Source: DATKRB01 sp035532415 | GTDB lineage: Bacteria; Actinomycetota; Acidimicrobiia; Acidimicrobiales; RAAP-2 | Direction: 5' to 3' | NCBI GenBank assembly: GCA_035532415.1 | Contig: DATKRB010000055.1 | Location: forward strand, 1 to 64,000 | Length of the DNA stretch: 64,000 nt | Part shown: positions 7,421-14,462 of the stretch, piece after piece | Numbering within the stretch: position 1 is the first letter of the stretch | Layout: each line of letters starts with the position of its first letter | Notes under the pieces: generated by a model | Database searches by the model: none | Seen by the model: the letters and a program-made list of their open reading frames with translations, nothing else | Told to the model about the DNA's origin: nothing | Made by a program: the position numbers and the translations under genes

Positions 7421-7493
7421 TTCATCCCCGCGTTCTCCACGCGCGGCAGCGGTAAATGGGGGACACCAGCGGACAGTTCCGGCAATTCGGAAT
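7421..7493 (+). repeat. 73-bp repeat R2, copy a
   Basis: Matches 10158-10230 at 69/73 positions, with weaker similarity extending to the left into the end of hicB. The first 24 bases also resemble the 3' part of the integrase gene at about 101-124, so R2 probably descends from an integrase-proximal element end. It marks the right edge of the HicAB module. Confidence 0.75.
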
Positions 7494-7534
7494 CTGGCCT
7501 CGAAACCGGCGTTAGGGGATGCCCAGTGACGCCG

Positions 7535-7990
7535 CTAGCTCAACCCGGCCAATAGCTGTAGGGAGCTGCGAAGTTGGGCGAAGCGACGCGGCCCGAGGAT
7601 CTCGGCGATCCGCCGCTCGGCCGCCTGCGCCTCGGCGTTGACCGTCCGTCCGAGCCGCCGCCCTTTTGCCGTCAGCCGGATGACGCGGGCGCGTCCATCC
7701 GCCGGGTCGGGCACCCGTACCAGGTACCCGCGTCCTTCCAGGTGGCCGAGCAGGTCGTTGACCGATTGCTTCGTGATCCCCACCTCCTCCGCGAGCGCCG
7801 TGGGACGGAGGCCCTCGAATGTCGGATAGCGGATCAGACCAACGTGGGCGGGGTTCAAGTCGTCATAGCCCGCGGCGACGACGCCCGCGTAGATCTGCTC
7901 GCGAACCCACTGCCAGACATGGCGCATCATGGCGCCCACGTACGGGCCCCGGCCGCTTGTCTGGTCCTGAGTGGGAGAGTCGCTTGACAT
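7535..7990 (-). CDS. MarR-family transcriptional regulator
   Basis: 151 residues with a winged helix: LRPTALAEEVGITKQSVNDL (recognition region), LEGRGYLVRVPDPADGRARV (wing), and flanking helices for dimerisation. It is divergent from the cupin and VOC genes, and two inverted repeats lie just upstream of its start, so it is the likely repressor of that operon and of itself. The ATG before SSDSPTQDQ is chosen because upstream in-frame codons would run through the operator region. The ligand is unknown; the controlled genes suggest a small aromatic or similar compound. Confidence 0.85.
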   Translation of the reverse strand: MSSDSPTQDQTSGRGPYVGAMMRHVWQWVREQIYAGVVAAGYDDLNPAHVGLIRYPTFEGLRPTALAEEVGITKQSVNDLLGHLEGRGYLVRVPDPADGRARVIRLTAKGRRLGRTVNAEAQAAERRIAEILGPRRFAQLRSSLQLLAGLS

Positions 7991-7994
7991 GATC

Positions 7995-8020
7995 GTAAGC
8001 TTACCATACGATTTATCGTA
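7995..8020. promoter_or_regulatory. two inverted repeats between marR and the cupin gene
   Basis: GTAAGCTTAC (7995-8004) is a perfect 10-base palindrome and TACGATTTATCGTA (8007-8020) a perfect inverted repeat with a 2-base centre. They are adjacent, lie 5 to 30 bases upstream of the marR start, and also sit in the promoter region of the divergent cupin gene. These are likely MarR operators. Confidence 0.65.
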
Positions 8021-8072
8021 CGGGTACCTGACTACCCGTCCAGGACAGGTTCTGACAAAGGAGATGGCCGAG

Positions 8073-8585
8073 ATGACCACCGCAGTCGTTGACTCCCCCC
8101 AGAGCGAGCAGGCGCAGGCCTGGTGGTTCCTCGACACCTTGGTCGTCGAGCACCGCTGCGCACCGGGGATGGACACAGTCGTGCTCGAGATGACATTGCC
8201 GGTCGGCTCAGCGCCGCCGCTTCACGTCCACGATGACCTCGACGACACCTGGTACATCCTCGACGGCGAGATGGTCGTGCGCTGTGGCGACGACGAGCTC
8301 GTCGTCGGGGCCGGGCATTGGGTCTCCATGCCCCGCGGCGTCCCGCACGGGTTCCGGGTGGTCGGCGACCGCGAGGCACGGATCCTGCTCGTGCATGACA
8401 ACGCCAGCTTTCGTGACTTCATCCACGCCGTCGGCGTTCCGGCCGCGGCCCGTGTCGTCCCCAGCCAACCGGCGTTTCCGCCCATGGACGAAATGGTGCG
8501 TCTTGCCTCTTCACACGACCTCAGGCCGATTGGGCCACCCATGAGTGCCGAAGACGCCGACTCCGTCCTGGCCGCCGCGCCCTGA
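8073..8585 (+). CDS. cupin-domain protein
   Basis: 170 residues with a single cupin barrel: metal motif 1 PLHVHDDLDDTWYILDGEMV (HVH, Glu in the second half) and motif 2 around VSMPRGVPHGFRV. The family includes quercetin-type dioxygenases and non-catalytic sensors; the substrate is not readable. AAAGGAG is well spaced for the ATG at 8073, and an in-frame ATG at 8064 is too close to it. The VOC gene follows in the same direction. Confidence 0.8.
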   Translation: MTTAVVDSPQSEQAQAWWFLDTLVVEHRCAPGMDTVVLEMTLPVGSAPPLHVHDDLDDTWYILDGEMVVRCGDDELVVGAGHWVSMPRGVPHGFRVVGDREARILLVHDNASFRDFIHAVGVPAAARVVPSQPAFPPMDEMVRLASSHDLRPIGPPMSAEDADSVLAAAP

Positions 8586-8617
8586 GCAGCAGAGCCTCGA
8601 CCGAAAGGGGTAACACC

Positions 8618-9016
8618 GTGCACGTGCAAGCTCTCGGTCACGTCGTGCTCAAAGTCCGGGACCTGAAACGCTCCGAGGACTTCTACTCGGGCACATTGGG
8701 CATGCAAATCGTCTCGCGACTGTCGGAGCCCCGTATGACGTTCTTCTGCCTTGGGACCACCCGGAACCATCACGACTTCGCACTGATGGAGCTCGGATTC
8801 GACGCCCCATCGCCCGGCGATGGCGCCACGGGGCTCGCGCACGTGGCCTTCAAGATTGGCACTTCAGCAGAGGAGTACGGGGTCGCACGCAGTTTGCTCG
8901 ATGCGTCGGGTATCCCGGTCCCCTATGAGGCGGAGCGAGGTGCTTCAAGGAGCATGCACGTTCTGGATCCGGACGGGAACGAGATCGAGCTGTACGTCGA
9001 TACCACGGACGCGTGA
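8618..9016 (+). CDS. VOC-superfamily (glyoxalase/ring-cleavage dioxygenase-like) protein
   Basis: 132 residues covering one VOC module. It opens LGHVVLKVRDLKRSEDFYSG, with a metal-ligand-type His in the first strand, then HHDFALMELG, GLAHVAFKIG and the closing DPDGNEIELYV with the usual Glu. Such single-module proteins include glyoxalases and extradiol dioxygenase-like enzymes. The GTG start is preceded by GAAAGGGG. It is probably co-transcribed with the cupin gene under MarR control. Directly after its stop lies the tail of a HEPN gene, so this cluster appears to have been inserted into or joined to an older HEPN copy. Confidence 0.8.
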   Translation: MHVQALGHVVLKVRDLKRSEDFYSGTLGMQIVSRLSEPRMTFFCLGTTRNHHDFALMELGFDAPSPGDGATGLAHVAFKIGTSAEEYGVARSLLDASGIPVPYEAERGASRSMHVLDPDGNEIELYVDTTDA

Positions 9017-9119
9017 ACCTCCCGTCGAGGCCAAAGAGGCCTACCGAGCCGCCCCGCGCATCGTGGCCATCGCCGCGCGCGTCGTCGCCTCGGTGGCTGG
9101 TGCAGCGGGGGAGGGGTGA
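9017..9119 (+). pseudogene. C-terminal fragment of a HEPN-like gene
   Basis: The frame after the VOC stop encodes VEAKEAYRAAPRIVAIAARV followed by VASVAGAAGEG and a stop. The first residues parallel PAEAREA near the end of the HEPN-like protein at 6326, and the rest fits the closing helix missing there. No start signal is present. It is read as the 3' remnant of a second HEPN copy whose 5' part was lost. Confidence 0.55.
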
Positions 9120-9427
9120 GCCGTACGCCCGCCAGATGCCGACCAGGCCGGCCGGTGCCCGGCCGCCCGTCGCCATGGTGCCGCCCGAGTGACCGGCGCC
9201 TCAAGGGCCGCTGCGGAGCGGTGCTCCTCGCTCGGCCCGGAGGGCCGACCCTTGACCCGCCTGGCGAGACGGCCGTCGGCCTCGGCTTCCGGGTGCGCCG
9301 GGGAGGCAGCACCCCGCCGACGAACAGGCCCTCTTGGCGAGGACACGGGCCGCCGGCGGCTCCTTCGCCGGGTTCGGACGAAGAACGACGACGTGCGACG
9401 TCCAGCGACTGATAGCATAGTGAAAGC
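9120..9427. other. 308-bp gene-free stretch before vapB
   Basis: No credible gene was found. It contains repeat R1b (9236-9293). A TAGCAT and GTGAAA just before the vapB ATG may be promoter-related. Confidence 0.4.
9236..9293 (+). repeat. 58-bp repeat R1, copy b
   Basis: 57/58 identity to 6681-6738. Here it follows the HEPN-like remnant and precedes the VapBC module, in the same order as copy a follows the HEPN gene and precedes HicAB. Confidence 0.8.
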
Positions 9428-9658
9428 ATGCCGAACGTCCTCGTCCGAGACATCCCAGAAGAGACGCACGCCGCTCTACAGCGCCGTGCCGAGCAACACG
9501 GCCAGTCGCTGCAGCAGTACCTCGCCGGCGAGCTCAAGCGCCTCGCGGAGCGGCCGACCCTCGACGAGGTGTTGGAGCGCATCAGCAGACGCAGCGGCGG
9601 GCGGGTGGGGCTCGCCCAGGCGGCCAGGGACCTGTCCGAGGTGCGCGCCGGCCGGTGA
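9428..9658 (+). CDS. vapB: VapB/FitA-type antitoxin
   Basis: 76 residues with a ribbon-helix-helix N-terminus (VLVRDIPEETHAALQRRAEQ, QSLQQYLAGELKRLAE) that binds the operon promoter. The C-terminal tail, including RVGLAQAARDLSEVRAGR, would wrap the PIN toxin. Its stop overlaps the toxin start (GTGA). The ATG start follows a short AT-rich spacer with no strong ribosome-binding site. Confidence 0.88.
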   Translation: MPNVLVRDIPEETHAALQRRAEQHGQSLQQYLAGELKRLAERPTLDEVLERISRRSGGRVGLAQAARDLSEVRAGR

Positions 9659-10050
9659 TCGTCGTCGACGCCTCGGTGCTGGCGAACGCCCTCGGCGACG
9701 ACCAGGCCGACGGCGCGCGGGCGCGTGCCGAGCTCTCGGTGGCAGGCGAGCTCGCCGGCCCGGACCTGGTCGACGTCGAGACCGTCGCCGTGCTCCGCAA
9801 GCGGTGGATCGCCGGGACGCTCGCCGCGAGGAGGTTCGCGGCAGCCGTTGACGACCTGGCGGACCTCCCTCTCACGAGGTACCCGACGCTGCCGTTCATG
9901 CGCCGCGCTTATGACCTTCGCTCCACGGTCACGGCCTACGACGCCGCGTACGTCGCGCTCGCCGAAGCGCTCGACTGCGAGCTCATCACCGCCGATGATC
10001 GGCTCTCGAAGGCTCCCGGGGTCAGGTGTGCCATACGCGTCCTCCGCTGA
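9655..10050 (+). CDS. vapC: VapC-type PIN-domain ribonuclease toxin
   Basis: 131 residues with the PIN acidic set: Asp in IVVDASVLANAL, Glu in DLVDVETVAVL, Asp in AYDAAYVALAEAL and Asp in LITADDRL. It is a metal-dependent endoribonuclease neutralised by the upstream VapB. The length is complete. The GTG start overlaps the antitoxin stop. It lies between repeats R1b and R2b, close to the second att copy. Confidence 0.9.
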   Translation: MIVVDASVLANALGDDQADGARARAELSVAGELAGPDLVDVETVAVLRKRWIAGTLAARRFAAAVDDLADLPLTRYPTLPFMRRAYDLRSTVTAYDAAYVALAEALDCELITADDRLSKAPGVRCAIRVLR

Positions 10051-10300
10051 CCAGGTCGCAGCGGCATCTCTTCCCGCCAACTCGGGGGGGCATCTCGACC
10101 GGCACCGGGCCAAGCCACGGACACGGTGAGCGCGACGAGGCACATGGGCGGCGGCGGTTCGTCCCCGCGTTTTCCACGCGCGGCAGCGGTAGATGGGGGG
10201 CACCAGCGGACAGTTCCGGCAATTCGGAATGGGTCCATGAGCTGGCCATTCGGGACGAAGGAGCAGGTCAGGCCTGACCCCGGAATTCCGCCCTTGGGTC
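10051..10300. other. element right end, gene-free
   Basis: No gene was found. It contains repeat R2b (10158-10230), whose minus strand reads VENAG-like residues shared with the end of the integrase. The last three bases before att, read on the minus strand, supply the stop codon of the integrase in the predicted circular form. Confidence 0.5.
10158..10230 (+). repeat. 73-bp repeat R2, copy b
   Basis: 69/73 identical to 7421-7493. It lies downstream of vapBC exactly as copy a lies downstream of hicAB. Confidence 0.75.
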
Positions 10301-10344
10301 ACTGGGGGTCAAGAGGTCCCGGGTTCAAATCCCGGGAGCCCGAC
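10301..10344 (+). repeat. att core copy 2 (attR of unit 1 / attL of unit 2)
   Basis: 43/44 identity with positions 2-45; the single change is C to G in the acceptor-strand region. The bases upstream do not form a tRNA 5' half, so this is an att site and not a functional tRNA. An integrase scrap begins about 45 bases to its right on the minus strand, the same arrangement as copy 1 and its integrase. Confidence 0.8.
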
Positions 10345-10387
10345 CAAGAAGTCCCAGGTGACGAGTTCGGCAGCCTCGGTCGCCCAG

Positions 10388-10477
10388 GTGCCCGCCTCCG
10401 TGCTCGTCGAGATGGCGCCGCCGCAACACGATCGCCTCGCCAGGCCGAAGCTCGCAGTAGGCGAGGACGAGCCCCGA
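10388..10477 (-). pseudogene. remnant of a second element integrase
   Basis: One minus-strand frame encodes LVLAYCELRPGEAIVLRRRH followed by LDEHGG, nearly identical to box I of the complete integrase (LVLAYCGLRPGEAIALRRRH). Nothing else of the protein remains on either side. It marks unit 2 as a close relative of unit 1. Confidence 0.75.
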
Positions 10478-10628
10478 GCTGTCCCTCGACCCGCCTGGCG
10501 TCATACGGCCCTTGCAACCGACGCTGTCCGTCCGGCTGACGAGTCCGACGGTGACCAACGACTTCGTATGGCGCTCGAGCCGCTCGGAAGGTCCATAAAT
10601 CGCAGATATGTGCCGTGGGTTGGGTGCC

Positions 10629-11231
10629 ATGGACTACGTCGAACCGATCCAGTCCCTCATCCCGGGCGTCCAAGGACGGGTGCTGGCCGTCCTGGCGGCC
10701 ACCGACACCGAGCTCATGATGCGCACGGTGGCGTCGCTGGCCGGGGTCAGTGTGAACCGGGCGGTGGCGGTCCTCAACCACCTGGTCGACCTTGGTGTCG
10801 TCGAGCGGCGGGAAGCGGGGCGATCCGCCCTGGTGGGGCTGCAGGGGGACAACGAGGCGACCCGGGCGATCCTGGCCCTGAACCGGGTCCACGACCGGGT
10901 CATCGAGCGGCTCCGGCACGAAGCGAGGGCGATCCGACCGGCCCCCGCCGCACTCCTTCTTTTCGGCTCCTTCGCCACCGGCTCAGCACGTGCCGGAAGC
11001 GACGTCGACGTCCTGGCCGTTCGACCGACCGGGCTGGCTGGTGACGACCCCGCCTGGGTGGCGAGCCTCGGCGCATGGACCGACGGCGCCATCAGGATCA
11101 CCGGCAACCCACTCAACCTGGTCGTGGTGGGCCAAGACGAGATCCCGGCTACCGTCCTGCGCCGAGCGACCGGTCCTGGCGGCCAGCGATCGCAAGTCTC
11201 ACCGTTTGCTTGCTGTTGTAGCTTCGATTAG
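10629..11231 (+). pseudogene. broken paralogue of the MNT-type nucleotidyltransferase
   Basis: Very similar to the gene at 5712 over its first 175 or so residues: MDYVEPIQSLIPGVQGRVLA, RTVASLAGVSVNRAVAVLNH, and the catalytic LFGSFATGSARAGSDVDVLA. After GQDEIPA the frame shifts relative to the intact copy and ends in unrelated residues (SPFACCCSFD). No HEPN partner follows. The 5' operator is also decayed. It could still fold, but loss of the C-terminus and partner favours a pseudogene. Confidence 0.7.
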
Positions 11232-11309
11232 GACTTTCGGCTCTATTCTGCGACCTCGGCCAGCTTTACCCTCCCCTGTAGAAATGGCGCGTCCAGGGAG
11301 GAGCCGCAA

Positions 11310-12524
11310 ATGGAGTACCCGACCCACAGCAACGACATGACCTACAGCGATTTCGGTCATCCCGTGTTCGATTGTGATTTCCACCTCTACGAGAAGGCCG
11401 ACGCCTTCACCCGGCATCTGCCAGAGCAGCACAAGGGCGTGATCAAGCTGGTCCAGGTCGACGGCAGGACAAAGATCGCCGTGCGAAACCGGCTGTCCGA
11501 CTACATCCCCAACCCCACGTTCGAGGTCGTCGCTGCACCCGGATCCGGGATGGAGTACTTCGCTGCCAAGAATCCGACCGGCAAGTCCTTCCGTGAGATC
11601 GTGACTCCGATGCGGACTATCCCCGAGTTCACCGACAAGGACGCCCGGATCGCGCTGATGGACCGGATGCACGTACAGGCGACGATCAACTACCCAACGC
11701 TGGCGTCGCTGATCGAGGTGAACTTCATGGACGACCCGGAGTTGACGCAGGTGCTCGTACACGCCTACAACGAGTGGCTCTATGACGAGTGGGGCTTCAA
11801 CTACCAGGGCCGGATCTATACCACCCCGGTCATGAACCTGAGCACCTGCGAAGGTGCAGTCAAGGAGCTGGAGTGGGCGCTCGAGCGCGGCGCCAGGGTG
11901 ATGCTGGTCCGGCCCGCACCGGTGGCCGGCTGGCGGTCTCCCCGCTCGCCGTTCCTGCCGGAGTTCGATCCCTTCTGGGCAAGGGTCCAAGAGTCGGGGA
12001 TCCTCTACACCACCCACACCTCCGACTGCGGCTACCAGCGGTACGCGAACGACTGGTTGGGCCGGGGTGGCGAGGAGTTTCTGGCGTTCGAGCAGGATGC
12101 CTTTTCGCTGGCGTCGGTGATGTACCGGCCCATTATGGACGCCCTCATCGCCGCTTGCGCGCACGGCATGTTCGCCCGGTTCCCGAACATCAAGGTGGCG
12201 ACGACCGAGCTCGGGAGCACCTGGCTGCCGCGGGTGGTCGACGACCTCGCGCTCACGTACAAGAAGGTGCCCCAGCAGTTCGCCGAGCATCCCCTCGACA
12301 CCCTCAAGCGCGTGCTCTACGTCTCTCCTTTCTGGGAGGACCCGCTCGAGCCGGTCATCGACATCCTCGGTATCGACCATGTCCTGTTCAGCTCAGACTG
12401 GCCGCATCCCGAGGGACTCGCTGACCCGGTCGGCTACTACAAGTTCTGCAAGGACCAGGGCATCTCGGATGACGACATCGCCAAGATCATGGGTGGCAAC
12501 ATGTTCTCACTCGTAAGCGCCTGA
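11310..12524 (+). CDS. amidohydrolase-2 family metal-dependent hydrolase
   Basis: 404 residues, full length for the family. Metal-binding marks are the first-strand motif FDCDFHLYEKAD (D-x-H type), the mid-barrel TTHTSDCGYQRY and the late FSSDWPHPEGLADP, typical of decarboxylase/hydrolase members of the ACMSD-like group acting on aromatic or lactone substrates. A GGAGGAG precedes the ATG. It lies between two broken genes inside the decayed second unit yet is intact, so it is probably selected cargo. A strong hairpin follows. The substrate is unknown. Confidence 0.85.
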   Translation: MEYPTHSNDMTYSDFGHPVFDCDFHLYEKADAFTRHLPEQHKGVIKLVQVDGRTKIAVRNRLSDYIPNPTFEVVAAPGSGMEYFAAKNPTGKSFREIVTPMRTIPEFTDKDARIALMDRMHVQATINYPTLASLIEVNFMDDPELTQVLVHAYNEWLYDEWGFNYQGRIYTTPVMNLSTCEGAVKELEWALERGARVMLVRPAPVAGWRSPRSPFLPEFDPFWARVQESGILYTTHTSDCGYQRYANDWLGRGGEEFLAFEQDAFSLASVMYRPIMDALIAACAHGMFARFPNIKVATTELGSTWLPRVVDDLALTYKKVPQQFAEHPLDTLKRVLYVSPFWEDPLEPVIDILGIDHVLFSSDWPHPEGLADPVGYYKFCKDQGISDDDIAKIMGGNMFSLVSA

Positions 12525-12549
12525 TCCTGAGCCCCGGTTCCTCCCGCGC

Positions 12550-12600
12550 CGCTGTCCCGCCTCCGCAACCCCCAAAGGTATGTCGGAGAGCGGGACAGCG
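12550..12600 (+). terminator. hairpin after the amidohydrolase gene
   Basis: CGCTGTCCCGCCTCCG pairs with CGGAG-A-GCGGGACAGCG: 16 base pairs with one bulge and an 18-base loop, 25 bases after the stop codon. No T tract follows, as is common in high-GC genomes. Confidence 0.6.
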
Positions 12601-12601
12601 C

Positions 12602-13186
12602 CGAAGGGAGCCGCTCGCGAATCTTCCGGACCGCAGCCTGTGCCAGGGCGTAAGAGGCGCCTCCGACGAGACCCGATCCTGCGTTCGCCTTCAGGTAGTA
12701 AACGAGTTGGACAAGTTCGGGGACCCCTCCAGTTCGCTTCTCGAGCGGTCCTTCCCACGAAACCTCGAGGCCCTCATCCCGGAACATCTGGGCGAAAGCC
12801 GTATCGGCCGCCGCCTGGTGTTGCGCAGGCAACGAGTGCCTGTACACGTCCCCCGTGATGGCCGTGCTCGAGTGCCCAAGGCGCTCGCTCATGATGACCA
12901 ACGGGAGCCCGGCCGCCATCAGAGACGCCGCCGTGTGCCGCGTGTCGTGCAGCCTGATCCGGGCCAGCTTCGCCGCCATCACCGCCTCATCGAACCATCC
13001 CGAGGTCGTGTCGGGGTGGGACGGCCGCCGGGGCACCCCGCCATCGAGGTCGATCGCCGACCACCGCAGGCCACACAGCTCACCCCGCCGAAGCCCGCGG
13101 GTGAGCAAGAGCTTCCACGCCACCGACAGCCGGCTATCGGTCGTGGCAGCCAGGAGCGCCCGTGCCTCGTCGGCGGTCCACGCGCG
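12602..13186 (-). pseudogene. 5'-truncated integrase of a different family
   Basis: The frame opens directly after the stop codon of the DUF4234 gene, in the same frame, with WTADEARALLAATTDSRLSV, then box I LLTRGLRRGELCGLRWSAID, an internal gap (GGVPRRPSHPDTTSGWFDEA), box II RLHDTRHTAASLMAAGLP, RLGHSSTAI and the nucleophile region TGDVYRHSLP. The N-terminal domain is missing, and the segment between boxes I and II is shortened. The 3' part continues into non-homologous residues. It resembles phage/AICE integrases other than the tRNA-Pro integrase. Confidence 0.75.
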
Positions 13187-13564
13187 TTAGGCGAGCGCTC
13201 CGTGCGCCTGCCAGTACTTGTTCAGCCATCCCTGCGTCTTGATGATCCAGACAAATCCACCGACGATCGGGAGCAAGACCCAGAAGCCGGTCAGCCCGCT
13301 CACCGGCTTGGCTTGACCATCAGCTGCAAACAGACCACCGACCTCGGAGGGCATCACAAAGACGTTCACAATGCTGAGCAGAATGGCGATAACGAGCCCC
13401 AAAACGCCGCCGATTCCGTTGCCCGAGTAATCCTTCATGTCCCTGAATGTCGCGTACTGCCAGTACAGAGAATAGATCCCGAGAGTGATGATCGACAGAC
13501 CGATCACCGCCCAAGGATTCCTGACCTTCCCGATCGGTTTAGCAGCCACGGTCCCGCCTTTCAT
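13187..13564 (-). CDS. DUF4234-type small membrane protein
   Basis: 125 residues. NPWAVIGLSIITLGIYSLYW near the N-terminus is the characteristic DUF4234 opening, followed by FRDMKDYSGNGIGG, a second span (VLGLVIAILLSIVNVFVMPS) and a third (LTGFWVLLPIVGGFVWII). The function is unknown. Its base composition is lower in GC than that of its neighbours, suggesting separate acquisition. Its stop is followed in frame by the truncated integrase, so the boundary is a recombination joint. Confidence 0.8.
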   Translation of the reverse strand: MKGGTVAAKPIGKVRNPWAVIGLSIITLGIYSLYWQYATFRDMKDYSGNGIGGVLGLVIAILLSIVNVFVMPSEVGGLFAADGQAKPVSGLTGFWVLLPIVGGFVWIIKTQGWLNKYWQAHGALA

Positions 13565-13579
13565 TCTCTGGTCGTTCAG

Positions 13580-13855
13580 ATGGTCGGCACGCTAGTGCCC
13601 GGGCCGGTGCCGGCGGGTGATCCACGACTCGGAGCCTCGGCGGCAGGGTCACCCACACGGGCGTGTAATGAAGGCTGCGACACACCCACGGAGGGCAACC
13701 TACGGTTCTGTACGCCACACGGGGAGGAACTCCGGCTTGTCCTGGCCACGATCGACGTGAAGTGTCCGGACTGCGGACAGTTCGCTCTTGGGGGACTCGT
13801 GCATCATCGCTGCGAGACACCTGGTCCCCAGCCTCACCCCCAAGAAACGTTGTAG
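13580..13855 (+). CDS. possible small zinc-binding protein
   Basis: A 91-codon frame divergent from the DUF4234 gene. The second half carries four ligand pairs in order: CNEGC, FCTPHGEE, CPDCGQ and LVHHRC, a spacing that could hold two zinc ions. The first 28 residues are low complexity. No ribosome-binding site is evident, and the sequence matches no family I can name. It may be a real small gene or the remnant of a larger one. Confidence 0.35.
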   Translation: MVGTLVPGPVPAGDPRLGASAAGSPTRACNEGCDTPTEGNLRFCTPHGEELRLVLATIDVKCPDCGQFALGGLVHHRCETPGPQPHPQETL

Positions 13856-13935
13856 CGACCCGCGTTTACCGTCGCGGCTTTCGCTCACGAGCGGCCTGGT
13901 CGGACAGTCGTTCGCACGGCATTTACGCCCGAATA

Positions 13936-13978
13936 CCTGGGGATCAAGAGGTCTCGGGTCCGATCCCGGCAGCCCGAC
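13936..13978 (+). repeat. att core copy 3, decayed
   Basis: About 38/44 match to copies 1 and 2 with one deleted base. It keeps GATCAAGAGGTC, a T-arm-like part and CCCGGCAGCCCGACCA. No tRNA 5' half precedes it. It marks the likely right end of the tandem element array. Confidence 0.65.
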
Positions 13979-14015
13979 CAAAGAGGCGGAGGTGGAGGGC
14001 TTGACGCCGCGCTGG

Positions 14016-14459
14016 TCACTGAGGGCGGGGCGGGATCCGGGATGGAGCGACACCGAGATGAACTGTGCGGACGCCCACATGGAGTCGGCGATCCCAGACT
14101 GCAACAACGAGGTTCTCGTCCCCGATCGCAAGGGCGCTGGCAAGATGCACGGCGTCGGAGCCTCGGAGAGCGTGATCACTCGCCAGCTGGCCGGCGTGGC
14201 GTTCGACCGCCTGGGTGAGCTCGACCGGGCGTGTCGCTGCCCAGTACTCCTCCCATGCCCGTTCCGCCGACCTGAGGCCGACAGCGTCGAGATCATGGTT
14301 GCGGGCGGCGGCGGCAAGGGCACCGCGTACTTCGGGATAGGCAAGCCTGCTCGAGACGGCGGCGTCGCACCCGTCCCAGAGTTCGGCTGCGAGAATGCTC
14401 CCCGACTCCTCGACGAGAAGTTTCACGAACGCGCTCGAATCGAAGTAGACCAACGCCAC
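14016..14459 (-). CDS. PIN-domain toxin (VapC family)
   Basis: 147 residues with PIN motifs: ALVYFDSSAFVKLLVEE (Asp), SRLAYPEVRGAL (Glu), LRGSDAVHLASAL (Asp) and VVAVWDRRL (Asp). A probable endoribonuclease. The antitoxin gene precedes it by 3 bases. It is a different subfamily from the VapC at 9655. It lies just outside the last att-like site, so it is either flanking chromosome or leftover element cargo. The C-terminal tail (VHLGVAPSRIPPRPQ) is slightly extended. Confidence 0.88.
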   Translation of the reverse strand: MALVYFDSSAFVKLLVEESGSILAAELWDGCDAAVSSRLAYPEVRGALAAAARNHDLDAVGLRSAERAWEEYWAATRPVELTQAVERHAGQLASDHALRGSDAVHLASALAIGDENLVVAVWDRRLHVGVRTVHLGVAPSRIPPRPQ

Positions 14460-14462
14460 CGA

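Noticed and set aside
10301..10344. A functional tRNA-Pro gene at the second att site
   Set aside because: No D-arm, acceptor 5' strand or anticodon stem 5' half precedes it; only the 3' half is present.
10299..10919. Minus-strand frame ending in RDLNPGPLDPQ
   Set aside because: The ending is the translated antisense of the tRNA 3' half. The remainder is the shadow of the nucleotidyltransferase pseudogene and an integrase scrap, not a gene.
12437..12601. Extension of the truncated integrase to 12437 as one protein
   Set aside because: The frame continues through a terminator-like hairpin and into the antisense of the amidohydrolase gene, so the last part is not integrase.
13936..13978. A functional tRNA at the third att-like site
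   Set aside because: It has a base deletion, T-arm changes and no 5' half.
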